Assembly (NCBI RefSeq): GCF_020514235.1
Contig: NZ_VTLB01000006.1
Span: forward strand, 1-64,000
DNA: 64,000 bases
Origin: Synechococcus sp. MU1617
Lineage (GTDB): Bacteria; Cyanobacteriota; Cyanobacteriia; PCC-6307; Cyanobiaceae
Direction of reading: 5' to 3'
Position 1 is the stretch's first letter. The number at the start of each line of letters is the position of its first letter. Shown piece by piece: positions 44,575-53,341 of this stretch. The position numbers were made by a program, and so were the translations under genes. Under the pieces are notes generated by a model. It ran no database searches. It worked only from the letters and a program-made list of their open reading frames with translations, and was not told the DNA's origin.

Positions 44575-44930
44575 TCCATCTGCTGAAGAACAATCATTCC
44601 GGAGTCCCGCTGGAGCTCGATCTTGAACTCCTGGCCGGGTTCCAGGCCGAGCCGACGGGTGTAGGCGTGGCCGATCAGCAGGTTGCCGTTGCCATGCACT
44701 CGGGTTCGGAATTCGGCCTGGCGACCACGGCTGCCGCCTGAGGAACTGCTGCTGCTTTTCGGCAATTGCCATCCCTGGGCCGCCGCTTTGGCCTCCACCA
44801 GGGCTCGATAAAAACTCTTTTTGAGCAGACGTCCGCTTGGGCCGACGTAGCCGCAGCCGCGAGCGATGTCATCTTCAGGCCGATTGCTGAGCGATCTGGC
44901 CTTGTCCAGCAGTTCCTTGCCGACCAGCAT
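44559..44930 (-). CDS. AbrB family transcriptional regulator (cyAbrB)
   Basis: Cyanobacterial AbrB proteins tune nitrogen, carbon and hydrogenase genes. The N-terminal cyanobacterial part has MLVGKELLDKARSL and DDIARGCGYVGPSGRLLKKSF; the C-terminal AbrB swapped-hairpin DNA-binding fold is at GNGNLLIGHAYTRRLGLEPGQEFKI. From ATG 44930 the protein has 123 residues; an upstream TTG at 44975 would extend it. It converges on ribE with 16 bases overlap. Confidence 0.88.
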   Translation of the reverse strand: MLVGKELLDKARSLSNRPEDDIARGCGYVGPSGRLLKKSFYRALVEAKAAAQGWQLPKSSSSSSGGSRGRQAEFRTRVHGNGNLLIGHAYTRRLGLEPGQEFKIELQRDSGMIVLQQMDQDQP

Positions 44931-44984
44931 TTCAGGATCTAATTCAACTGAATTCTGACCATGCTCGCCAATCAAGGCAAGGGA

Positions 44985-45584
44985 TCAGAGCAGATAAAGG
45001 ATCACGAAGAGAATCACCCAGATCCCATCAACAAAGTGCCAGTACAACTCAGCTGCTTCCAGGGGGAAGTGGTCGGCTGCAGTCACACGGCCCTGCGGCT
45101 GCCTCGCCTGCCACCAGACGATCAGGGTCATCAGTGCCCCGAGGGTCACATGGAGACCATGAAATCCCGTGGCGGCGAAGAAGGTACTGGCGTAGAGGTT
45201 GTCGGTGAGGCCAAAGGGAAGGGTGAAGTACTCCACCATCTGGCTCACCAGAAAGGCCAGGCCGAGGCCTGCGGTGATCAGCAGCCAACGTCGACAGCGG
45301 CCGTGGTCGTCCTGTCGGATCGCCTGGCCGGCTCGGTGGAAAGTGGCACTGCTCACCAGGAGCAGAATGGTGTTGAGGATGGGCAGGGGCAGCTCAAGTT
45401 CATAGATGGCCCCATCCGGTAGGGGGTTCACCGCTTTAAAGGTGAGGTAGGCCGCAAAAAAGCCGGCGAAGGTCATGGCGTCCGCCACAAGAAACGTGGC
45501 CAGGCCAAACATGCGGTGATCGGGATGCTCGGCATGCTCCCCCTGGCTGTGGTCCTGATCCTTAATGGGCGCTGTGGTAGTCAT
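44985..45584 (-). CDS. ctaE: Cytochrome c oxidase subunit III
   Basis: The heme-copper oxidase subunit III, about five to seven helices, 199 residues. FGLATFLVADAMTFAGFFAAYL opens the first helix (short core LFLxSExxxFxG type), and FFAATGFHGLHVTLGALMTLIVWW carries the conserved GFHGLHV. The final WHFVDGIWVILFVILYLL is typical. ATG overlaps the ctaD stop (ATGA). Confidence 0.95.
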   Translation of the reverse strand: MTTTAPIKDQDHSQGEHAEHPDHRMFGLATFLVADAMTFAGFFAAYLTFKAVNPLPDGAIYELELPLPILNTILLLVSSATFHRAGQAIRQDDHGRCRRWLLITAGLGLAFLVSQMVEYFTLPFGLTDNLYASTFFAATGFHGLHVTLGALMTLIVWWQARQPQGRVTAADHFPLEAAELYWHFVDGIWVILFVILYLL

Positions 45585-47248
45585 TTGCCGCTGCTCCAGA
45601 GATCACGACCGCTGGCTGCGCTCAGGTCCAGCTCGTCAGGCGGGACGCCGTAGCCGTAGGGCTCTTCCACGAGAGGGGCCTCGCCAATCCAATTCTCGAC
45701 CGGTGGCGGAGAACTGGTTAGCCATTCGGGCGTGAGCGCTCTCCAGGGGTTGTCCCCTGCGACTGGGCCGCTGAGGGCGCTGTGGATCACATTCCATAGG
45801 AAGGGCAGGGTGCTGATGGCCATCAGCAGGGCTCCGACGGAGCTGATCTGATTGATCAGGGTGAATTGAGGGTCGTATTCAGCGACGCGTCGCGGCATTC
45901 CATTGAGGCCGAGCCAGTGCTGAGGGCCGAAGCACAGGTTGAAGCCGATGAAGGTGAGGGCACAGTGAAGGCGGCCGAGATCTTCGTTGAGCATTCGGCC
46001 GGTGAACTTGGGATACCAGTGGTAGACCGAGGCGAAAATCACGAACACCGATCCACCGAAGACGATGTAGTGGAAGTGGGCGACAACGAAGTAGGTGTCG
46101 TGCACATGAATGTCGAATGGCACCTGTGCCAGGGCGACCCCTGTGATGCCTCCAAGCACGAAGTTCACAATGAAGCCGCATGAAAACAGCATGGCGCTGT
46201 TGAGGCTGATGCGTCCGCCCCAGAGTGTTGCCAACCAGTTGAAGAACTTGATTCCGGTGGGAACGGCGATGAATGCGGTTGCAATGGTGAAGAACAGACG
46301 CATCCAGGGAGGTGTGCCGCTGGTGAACATGTGGTGCGCCCACACAATCAGGCCCAACACAACGATGGCCATGATCGAATACACCATCGTCACGTAGCCG
46401 AATAGAGGCTTGCGCGCATGAACCGGCAGGATTTCGCTCACCAAGCCAAAGGCCGGCAAGACCATGATGTAAACGGCTGGGTGCGAATAAAACCAGAACA
46501 GATGCTGGTAAACCACCACATTGCCTCCCAGGGTGGGATTGAAGAAGCCTGTATGGGCAACGATGTCGAAACTCAGCAACACCAACGTTCCCGCCAGAAC
46601 CGGCGTTGAGAGAACCACAAGAATGCTGGTGCCCAGCATCGCCCAGCAATACATGGGAAGCTGCATTAATTTCAAGCCGGGGCGTCGCAGCTTGAGAATG
46701 GTGGCGATGAAGTTGATGCCTCCAAAAATCGAACTTCCGCCCAGGAGCAGCACGCTCAGGATCCAGATGATTTGGCCAGTTGCTGGCGTGGTGATACTGA
46801 GGGGTGGATAGGCCGTCCAGCCCGATTGAGCAGCACCCGTGAGGAAATAGCTGGTGATCAGCATCAAACCTGCTGGAGGAATCAGCCAGAACGCAACAGC
46901 ATTGAGGCGTGGGAAGGCCATATCCCGAGCACCCACATAAAAGGGAATCAAATAGTTCCCAAAAGCACCGTTCACCACGGGGACGATCCAGAGAAAGATC
47001 ATCACCGTGCCGTGGAGGGTCAGCACCTGGTTGTAGACATCTCGTGCCATGAAGTCGGACACGGGACTGGTGAGTTCCGTGCGAATGGCACCGGCTAGGG
47101 CACCGCCAATCAGATAAAAAACAAAGCCGCAGACGAGATATTGCAGCCCGATCACCTTGTGATCAACGCTGAAGCTGAAATACCGCAACCAACCGCTGGG
47201 TTGAAGCCGTGGAGGGCTGGATGTTTCCGGGGGCAAGCTGATGGTCAT
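45581..47248 (-). CDS. ctaD: Cytochrome c oxidase subunit I
   Basis: The aa3-type catalytic subunit with hemes a and a3 and CuB. From ATG 47248 it has 555 residues with 12 helices. Ligand segments visible: LTLHGTVMIF (heme a), WFYSHPAVYIMVLPAFG (CuB with the cross-linked His-Tyr), AHHMF and HDTYFVVAHFHYIV. The frame runs upstream to 47395 inside ctaC, which is not coding. One base separates it from the ctaC stop. Confidence 0.96.
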   Translation of the reverse strand: MTISLPPETSSPPRLQPSGWLRYFSFSVDHKVIGLQYLVCGFVFYLIGGALAGAIRTELTSPVSDFMARDVYNQVLTLHGTVMIFLWIVPVVNGAFGNYLIPFYVGARDMAFPRLNAVAFWLIPPAGLMLITSYFLTGAAQSGWTAYPPLSITTPATGQIIWILSVLLLGGSSIFGGINFIATILKLRRPGLKLMQLPMYCWAMLGTSILVVLSTPVLAGTLVLLSFDIVAHTGFFNPTLGGNVVVYQHLFWFYSHPAVYIMVLPAFGLVSEILPVHARKPLFGYVTMVYSIMAIVVLGLIVWAHHMFTSGTPPWMRLFFTIATAFIAVPTGIKFFNWLATLWGGRISLNSAMLFSCGFIVNFVLGGITGVALAQVPFDIHVHDTYFVVAHFHYIVFGGSVFVIFASVYHWYPKFTGRMLNEDLGRLHCALTFIGFNLCFGPQHWLGLNGMPRRVAEYDPQFTLINQISSVGALLMAISTLPFLWNVIHSALSGPVAGDNPWRALTPEWLTSSPPPVENWIGEAPLVEEPYGYGVPPDELDLSAASGRDLWSSGK

Positions 47249-47249
47249 G

Positions 47250-48080
47250 TCAGGCGTTCGAGATGGTGAGCGTTTCGTCTTCAGGTGCGGCTTTGGCGTT
47301 GTCCCTGTACCAGCTGTCCCAGTCCTCCGGACTTTCCACCACAACGGTGGAGCGCATTCCACCGTGGTAGGGGCCACAGAGTTCGGCGCAAACAATTGGA
47401 TAACGGCCGGTGCGGGTGGGCGTGAAACTCAGCTGGGTTGGTTGGCCTGGAATGATGTCCTGCTTCAGGCGAAATTCAGGAACCCAGAAGGCGTGAATCA
47501 CATCTTTTGCTTCCATCCGCAGGGTGATTGGTCGGTCGGCTGGAACATGAAGTTCACCTGATGTGATGTCTCCCTCTGGGTAATGAAAGAGGAAGGCGAA
47601 TTGCATGGCTGTTACTTCAACGGGCAAGACATTTGTTGCCGCTGCTGATTGAATTGAGCCTGAACTGATTCCTCCCCAGATCTGCTCCTCGTGCGCTCCG
47701 CCCATGTGGTCATGGGCCAGAGGCACCATGCCACCCATGCGGTCGTAAATGTCGTAGCTGTAAAGACCAACAAACAGCACCACAACAGCAGGAACTGCTG
47801 TCCAGAAAATTTCGAGTGGCAGATTTCCCTCGATGGCCAGGCCGTCGCCGAGCTGGCCGCTGCGTCGCCTAAATCGAATCAAGCTGAAGACGAGAAGGCC
47901 AACGATTCCGACAAACAGAATGCTGCCAATCGTGAATAGAACCTTAAAAAGCTCGTCGTAAATCGGCGCGTTGGCGCTCGCATCGATGGGGAGGAGGTTG
48001 ATGTTCTGGCCGATCCAAAGGCCGCCCAGAGCAAGGACCATACCGATCACCAACGTGAGGATGGCGGATGGGATCTGCAC
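47250..48080 (-). CDS. ctaC: Cytochrome c oxidase subunit II
   Basis: Two N-terminal helices anchor a cupredoxin domain carrying the CuA site: CAELCGPYHGGM with the upstream HAFWVPEFRLKQD. It takes electrons from cytochrome c6 or plastocyanin. GTG start at 48080; length 276. First gene of ctaC-D-E, divergent from ctaA. Confidence 0.95.
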   Translation of the reverse strand: MQIPSAILTLVIGMVLALGGLWIGQNINLLPIDASANAPIYDELFKVLFTIGSILFVGIVGLLVFSLIRFRRRSGQLGDGLAIEGNLPLEIFWTAVPAVVVLFVGLYSYDIYDRMGGMVPLAHDHMGGAHEEQIWGGISSGSIQSAAATNVLPVEVTAMQFAFLFHYPEGDITSGELHVPADRPITLRMEAKDVIHAFWVPEFRLKQDIIPGQPTQLSFTPTRTGRYPIVCAELCGPYHGGMRSTVVVESPEDWDSWYRDNAKAAPEDETLTISNA

Positions 48081-48211
48081 CTGATCAATCCCTGGTTTTC
48101 AACAGCGTATGGGCCTGGCTGCGGTTCTCCATGAAGTGATTGTTAAGGCCTTATTTGTGTCAGGAAAAGGGGATGATTTTTCCTCATTTGTGTTGCAGAC
48201 GTCCACACAGC

Positions 48212-49207
48212 ATGACGTCATCTTCTGCATCGCTACGGTCCAAGCAATCCCTTTTGGATGCATCGGATGGAGCTTGTTCGATGATGCTTTCCTCAATGTC
48301 GACATTGCGTCGACGTCTCGGGTTGTTATCGGCTCACCTAGTGGTTGCGGTGATCGCTTTGGTGGTGATCGGTGGAGCGACTCGGGTGATGGAGGCCGGT
48401 TTGGCCTGTCCGGACTGGCCCCTGTGCTTTGGCTCATTTTTGCCGGGTCGCCAGATGAATGTTCAGGTTTTCCTGGAGTGGTTTCATCGCCTCGATGCTT
48501 TCGTCATCGGCATCGCCCTGGTGGTGATGGCTGTGGCGACGACGCTCCAGCGGCATCAACTACCGCGATGGCTGCCCTGGCTGGCCGCTGGCCTGATGGT
48601 TCTGGTGGCGATGCAGGGAGCTTTGGGTGCGCTGACGGTGACCCGGCTGCTCCCCTCCGGTGTGGTGACAGCTCATCTGGCACTCGCTCTCACCCTTGTG
48701 GCGCTCCTTAGTGGGCTGACCCAACGCTTGCTTCACCCCGCTGCTGTCGTCGCTCCGCTCTGGTGGCGCATCGGGGCATCGCTTGGCCTGTTGTCGATCT
48801 TTGTGCAGTGCCTGCTTGGTGGTCGTATGGCCACCGCTTGGGCAGGGCAGCGTTGCCTTGCTGGAGGAGAGGCCTGCCAGCTGGTTCTCTCCCATCGCGT
48901 GACGGCGATGCCGGTGGCCGTTCTTGTGCTCGCCTTCGCCGGGGCAGCAGTTCTCGCGGGTGGTTGGGCTCGCCAGCAGTGGCCCTGGCTGGCTGGGGCC
49001 GTGCTCTTGGTGCTGGTTCAGGTGGCTCTTGGCGTTCTCACCCTTCGTCTTGGTTTGTCGCAACCCGCAGTGACCGTCGCGCATCAGCTGGTGGCTGCCC
49101 TGCTGATCGCTCTGTTGGCGGCGCTTCTGGTCCGCTCTCCGGACCTCCCCTCATCGTCCCGTTCCGTCGTCCTCGACGACACCTCCTTGGAGGCCTGTCA
49201 TGGCTGA
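48212..49207 (+). CDS. ctaA: Heme A synthase (COX15/CtaA)
   Basis: Oxidises heme O to heme A for the aa3 oxidase. Eight helices; [17 protein letters not shown] and [15 protein letters not shown] carry heme-binding histidines, and [24 protein letters not shown] the conserved CPDWPLC motif (short core). Start uncertain: ATG 48212 gives 331 residues, while 48281, 48284 or 48296 give the compact form. Its stop overlaps the ctaB start by eight bases. Confidence 0.93.
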   Translation: MTSSSASLRSKQSLLDASDGACSMMLSSMSTLRRRLGLLSAHLVVAVIALVVIGGATRVMEAGLACPDWPLCFGSFLPGRQMNVQVFLEWFHRLDAFVIGIALVVMAVATTLQRHQLPRWLPWLAAGLMVLVAMQGALGALTVTRLLPSGVVTAHLALALTLVALLSGLTQRLLHPAAVVAPLWWRIGASLGLLSIFVQCLLGGRMATAWAGQRCLAGGEACQLVLSHRVTAMPVAVLVLAFAGAAVLAGGWARQQWPWLAGAVLLVLVQVALGVLTLRLGLSQPAVTVAHQLVAALLIALLAALLVRSPDLPSSSRSVVLDDTSLEACHG

Positions 49208-50183
49208 AATCACTGCAACCGTTCGTCCGACCCGTGAGGAGGTGGTTCCCTCCCGCAAGCGGGTGAAACTTCCGGCCTGGCTGGAAGTCGCCAAACCCCG
49301 CCTTATTCCTCTGCTGCTGGCCACCACCCTGGGTGGAATGGCTCTCAGTGAGGGCTGGCCTCTCTCATCTCCGCGGCTCGTCTGCACCCTGGGGGGAGGG
49401 GCGCTTGCCTCCGCAGCTGCAGGGGTTTTGAACTGCTTGTGGGAGCAGGATCTCGATGGTCGGATGGCCCGCACCAGCGGTCGCGCACTCCCCTCCGGTC
49501 GGCTGTCGCCCACCAGTGCATTCATCGGCGCCATCGCCTGCACCCTGGCGGCGGCGATGCTTCTGGTGAGCGGTGTGAACTGTCTCGCTGCCGGGTTGTC
49601 CCTGCTCGGTCTGTGCAGTTACGTGCTGCTCTACACAGCTTTGCTCAAGCCGCGGACGTCCCAGAACATCGTCATCGGTGGGGTCGCCGGGGCCATTCCG
49701 CCCCTCGTGGGAGCAGCCGCCGCCACGGGCCATGTGGGCCTCGGGGGCTGGTGGCTGTTCGCTCTGGTGATGGTCTGGACGCCAGCTCACTTCTGGGCCT
49801 TGGCCCTGCTGTTGCGTGAGGACTATCGCGCTGTCGGGATCCCGATGCTCCCCGTGGTGAAGGGACCTGTGGTGACGGCCCGGGCGATCAAGACCTATGG
49901 CTGGATCACCGTCCTGCTTAGCGGTTTGGGCGTGTTTGCTCTGCCTTCAGGCGGCGTCTTCTATGGCGTGATGCTGCTTCCTTACAACGGTCGATTGCTG
50001 CAGCTCGTTGATCGGCTTTCCTTGGATCCCGACAGCCTTGTCAATGCCAAGGCTCTGTTCCGTTGGTCAATTCTGTATCTGTTTGGTCTCTGCCTGCTGC
50101 TCATTCTCAGCCGGACGGATCTGGCTTCAGGCTTTGCTCAACAGGTGATGCAGCTCCTCTCCCTGCTAACGGGAGTGCAATGA
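49200..50183 (+). CDS. ctaB: Protoheme IX farnesyltransferase
   Basis: A UbiA-superfamily enzyme making heme O from protoheme and farnesyl diphosphate. The first aspartate motif lies in [24 protein letters not shown] (core NxxxDxxxD as [12 protein letters not shown]), and the second in [21 protein letters not shown]. Nine helices; length 327. Coupled to ctaA by overlap. Confidence 0.95.
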   Translation: MAEITATVRPTREEVVPSRKRVKLPAWLEVAKPRLIPLLLATTLGGMALSEGWPLSSPRLVCTLGGGALASAAAGVLNCLWEQDLDGRMARTSGRALPSGRLSPTSAFIGAIACTLAAAMLLVSGVNCLAAGLSLLGLCSYVLLYTALLKPRTSQNIVIGGVAGAIPPLVGAAAATGHVGLGGWWLFALVMVWTPAHFWALALLLREDYRAVGIPMLPVVKGPVVTARAIKTYGWITVLLSGLGVFALPSGGVFYGVMLLPYNGRLLQLVDRLSLDPDSLVNAKALFRWSILYLFGLCLLLILSRTDLASGFAQQVMQLLSLLTGVQ

Positions 50184-50233
50184 GCACTCTCTAGATTCCC
50201 TGAATTGGCCGAGCAAGTCCCTGACGGTGCCTG

Positions 50234-51247
50234 ATGGCGTTGATTGAACTGCGGAAGATCTCCAAGGCCTACGGCACGGTATCGGCTCTGCGTGAGCTTG
50301 ATCTCACCGTTCCTGAAGGGTGCCTTTACGGGCTGCTTGGCCCGAACGGTGCCGGTAAAACAACGGCCATGCGCATCCTGGCCACCCTGCTCGCCCCCGA
50401 CAGCGGCTCAGTGGTTGTGGGTGGTGTCGATGGTCTGGCGCAACCACGAGAGGTTCGTCAGCTCATGGGCTATGTGGCCCAGGAGGTGGCCATCGACAAA
50501 ATTCTCAGTGGCCGGGAACTTTTGCAATTGCAAGGGGATCTCTATCACTTGCGGCGGAACGATCGCGAAAGTCGCATCGCTGATTTGATTGATCGCCTCG
50601 CGATGGGCGACTGGATTGACCGCCGCTGCGGTACCTATTCCGGTGGCATGCGCCGGCGGCTGGATTTGGCGGCTGGTCTGCTGCACCGACCCCGGTTGCT
50701 TGTGCTCGATGAACCCACCGTGGGACTGGATATCGAGAGTCGCAGTGCCATCTGGCAACTGCTGCGTCAGTTGGTTGAGGGGGGCACGACTGTTCTTCTG
50801 AGCAGTCACTACCTCGAAGAAGTGGAGGCTCTGGCGGATCAGATGGCGATTATCGACGCCGGTCGTGTGATTGCCGAAGGCAGCCCTGACCAGCTCAAAC
50901 AACGGCTTGGGGGTGATCGCGTCACCCTGCGGGTCCGAGAGTTCAGCAATGCCGATGAGGCGACCCAGGTGCGTACCCTTCTTGAACCCCTGGATGGGGT
51001 GCGACAGGTGGTGGTGAACCGATCCCAGGGATTTTCCCTGAACCTGGTGATTGAGGGTGGTGCCGTGATTGATCAGCTGCGTCAGACCCTCGAGGCTGCA
51101 GGTCTGCCTGTGTTTGCCCTGGCCCAAAGCCGTCCCAGCCTGGATGATGTCTACCTTCAGGCCACAGGACGCACCCTGATGGACGCTGAACTGGCCATCG
51201 CAGGCCAGCGCGACGTCAAACAGGAAAAGCGTCAATCCATGCGTTGA
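50234..51247 (+). CDS. ABC exporter ATP-binding protein, DrrA-like
   Basis: Walker A GPNGAGKTTAMR (about residues 37-48), signature YSGGMRRRLDLAAGL and Walker B LLVLDEPTVGLD, followed by the H-loop SSHYLEEVEALAD. A C-terminal extension of about 100 residues matches DrrA/NodI-type ATPases. Cotranscribed with the permease ten bases downstream; location next to ctaB suggests a link with oxidase assembly but this is inference. Confidence 0.92.
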   Translation: MALIELRKISKAYGTVSALRELDLTVPEGCLYGLLGPNGAGKTTAMRILATLLAPDSGSVVVGGVDGLAQPREVRQLMGYVAQEVAIDKILSGRELLQLQGDLYHLRRNDRESRIADLIDRLAMGDWIDRRCGTYSGGMRRRLDLAAGLLHRPRLLVLDEPTVGLDIESRSAIWQLLRQLVEGGTTVLLSSHYLEEVEALADQMAIIDAGRVIAEGSPDQLKQRLGGDRVTLRVREFSNADEATQVRTLLEPLDGVRQVVVNRSQGFSLNLVIEGGAVIDQLRQTLEAAGLPVFALAQSRPSLDDVYLQATGRTLMDAELAIAGQRDVKQEKRQSMR

Positions 51248-51256
51248 GCTCCAACG

Positions 51257-52111
51257 ATGACTTCCCCAACAGCATCTGTTGCTCTCCAGCAGCAGCAATC
51301 CGGAGCCCTCGCAGAGCTCAGTCAGGAAACGTGGGCCCTCACTCGGCGCCTCTTCCTTCAGTTGATGCGTCGCCCTTCAACCTTGATTGCCGGGGTTCTG
51401 CAGCCCCTGATCTGGTTGATTCTGTTCGGTGCGCTCTTCGCCAACGCCCCTGAGGGGCTGTTGCCAGGAGGCATGAGCTACGGCCGTTTTCTTGGTGCTG
51501 GAGTGATTGTCTTTACGGCCTTCAGCGGTGCTTTGAATGCCGGCTTGCCGGTCATGTTCGACCGCGAATTCGGTTTCCTCAATCGTTTGCTTGTGGCACC
51601 GCTTCGGAGCCGCAGTTCCATCGTGCTGGCGTCGGTGATCTACATCACGGCGCTGAGCCTGCTGCAGAGTCTGGCGATCATGGGCATGGCAGCCGTGCTG
51701 GGTTATGGATGGCCAGGCATCAGCGGCCTGGCCCTGGTGCTGGTGACGCTGCTGCTCCTTGTCTTTGCTGTGACGGCCCTCAGCCTCGGACTGGCGTTCG
51801 CTTTGCCAGGGCACATCGAGTTGATCGCCGTGATTTTTGTGGCCAATTTGCCGTTGTTGTTTGCCAGCACGGCCTTGGCCCCGTTGTCGTTCATGCCGAC
51901 CTGGCTGGGCTGGCTTGCGGCCTTGAATCCCCTTACCTTCGCGATAGAACCCATTCGAGCGGCTTACCAAGGTCCTCTGGACCTCTCGGCCGTTCTGCTG
52001 GAGGCCCCCTACGGAGATGTCACCGGCATCAGCTGCCTGCTGATCCTTCTGCTCCTCACCATCGGGCTGTTTCTTGCGATTCGCCCTCTGCTCAACCGCA
52101 AACTTTCCTGA
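51257..52111 (+). CDS. ABC-2 type permease
   Basis: Six hydrophobic helices following an N-terminal cytoplasmic segment with RRLFLQLMRRPSTLIAG. The ABC-2 signature is seen as MFDREFGFLNRLLVAPLRSRSSIVLAS and WLAALNPLTFAIEPIRAAYQG (short marks REFGFLNRLLVAP and NPLTF). Partner of the ATPase at 50234. Substrate unknown. Length 284. Confidence 0.9.
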   Translation: MTSPTASVALQQQQSGALAELSQETWALTRRLFLQLMRRPSTLIAGVLQPLIWLILFGALFANAPEGLLPGGMSYGRFLGAGVIVFTAFSGALNAGLPVMFDREFGFLNRLLVAPLRSRSSIVLASVIYITALSLLQSLAIMGMAAVLGYGWPGISGLALVLVTLLLLVFAVTALSLGLAFALPGHIELIAVIFVANLPLLFASTALAPLSFMPTWLGWLAALNPLTFAIEPIRAAYQGPLDLSAVLLEAPYGDVTGISCLLILLLLTIGLFLAIRPLLNRKLS

Positions 52112-52115
52112 ATCC

Positions 52116-52646
52116 GTGCTTTCTCATCCGTTCCAGCAGCCGTCACCTCGACAGAACGCTCTGGCCCTTCAGATCCAGGAGGCCAGGACCTCAGGTAATG
52201 AGCCCTTGCTGGCGGGTCTGATCAGTCAGTGGGTTCACCGCTACGGCTTTGACGGAGCAGCCGAGCTCGACCTGAGCTTGCCGGAGCCTGTTGCTGTGAA
52301 TCGTGAGTTCAGCCCCACGCCGATGCCGTTCGCTGAGGAGCAGATTGCTGCTGAAGACGACGTATTTCTGCAGAACGGGGCCGTCGCTGAGGACGAGATG
52401 GTCCTTGAAGAAGCGGAGGAGATTGCTGTCGAAGACGACGTGCTGCTGGAGGACGAGGTAGTGGAGAACGAGGTGGTCGCTGAACAAGAAACGTTCGTCG
52501 AAAAGGAAGAGATTGCCGCTGAAGAAACGCTGCTTCAACGCAGCTTCCCGGCTGCTCCTGTTCCGGCCCCACCGATCAGCACACCCCGTTCGCTGCGGCG
52601 TTGGCTCCCCCGTCGGGAGGATGACGCTTTCCCCAAGGCGTCCTGA
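52116..52646 (+). CDS. Acidic low-complexity protein
   Basis: From GTG 52116 the protein has 176 residues. A short helical N-terminus (ALALQIQEARTSGNEPLLAG, WVHRYGFDG) is followed by an acidic tract (about residues 70-155) in which EDDVFL, EDEMVLEE, EDDVLLEDEVVENEVV and EKEEIAAEE blocks repeat with slight change. A basic C-terminus ends in RRWLPRREDD. No family recognised. The GTG starts four bases after the permease stop, so it belongs to that transcript. Confidence 0.55.
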   Translation: MLSHPFQQPSPRQNALALQIQEARTSGNEPLLAGLISQWVHRYGFDGAAELDLSLPEPVAVNREFSPTPMPFAEEQIAAEDDVFLQNGAVAEDEMVLEEAEEIAVEDDVLLEDEVVENEVVAEQETFVEKEEIAAEETLLQRSFPAAPVPAPPISTPRSLRRWLPRREDDAFPKAS

Positions 52647-52651
52647 ACACC

Positions 52652-53341
52652 ATGATTCCGAACCCTGAATCCCTGTATCAGGGGCTGATCGTTTCGGTGC
52701 AGGCACCCCTGGGTTCGCCGATGCGCGATCCCGATGTGATCGCTGCCATGGCGGATGCCGCCCTGCGCAATGGGGCTGTGGGTGTGCGCTTGGAAAGCCC
52801 TGAACACATCGGTGCTGTGCGTCGGCGCTGTCCGGATGCCTTGATCATTGGCCTCTGGAAATGCACGTTTCCAGACAGCTCGGTGTACATCACCCCGGGC
52901 TGGAAAGAAATTCAGGCCGTGTGGTCTGCGGGGGCCGATGTGATCGCGATCGATGCCACAGCCCGTCCGCGTCCTGCGGGGGAGGACCTGGCCGCGTTGA
53001 TTCAGCGCACCCGTGATGAGCTGAAGGCCCCCTTGATGGCCGATGTGGATTCGCTGGAGAATGGCTTGCGCGCAGCCGATCTCGGTTGTGACTGGGTTGG
53101 GACCACGCTCTATGGCTACACGGAAGACACGGCGCAGCAGCGCCCCCCCGCATTTGATCTGCTCCCCCAACTTCGCGCTGAACTTCCCAGCTCGGTTCGT
53201 CTGATCTGTGAGGGGGGAATTGCTTCTCCAGTGGATGCACGGTTGGCATTGCAGGCCGGAGCAGACACCGTTGTGGTGGGGACGGCGATCACCGGAGTGG
53301 ATCTCCAGGTGATCGCCTATCGCCAGGGAATGATCAGCTGA
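52652..53341 (+). CDS. nanE: N-acetylmannosamine-6-phosphate 2-epimerase-like protein
   Basis: A TIM barrel of 229 residues. The motifs LIVSVQAPLGSPMRDP, IIGLWKCTFPDSSVYITP, ADVIAIDATARPRP and LICEGGIASPVDARLAL match NanE over the full length. The enzyme normally converts ManNAc-6-P to GlcNAc-6-P in sialic acid breakdown, but no other nan gene is present here, so its substrate in a photoautotroph is open. Confidence 0.85.
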   Translation: MIPNPESLYQGLIVSVQAPLGSPMRDPDVIAAMADAALRNGAVGVRLESPEHIGAVRRRCPDALIIGLWKCTFPDSSVYITPGWKEIQAVWSAGADVIAIDATARPRPAGEDLAALIQRTRDELKAPLMADVDSLENGLRAADLGCDWVGTTLYGYTEDTAQQRPPAFDLLPQLRAELPSSVRLICEGGIASPVDARLALQAGADTVVVGTAITGVDLQVIAYRQGMIS

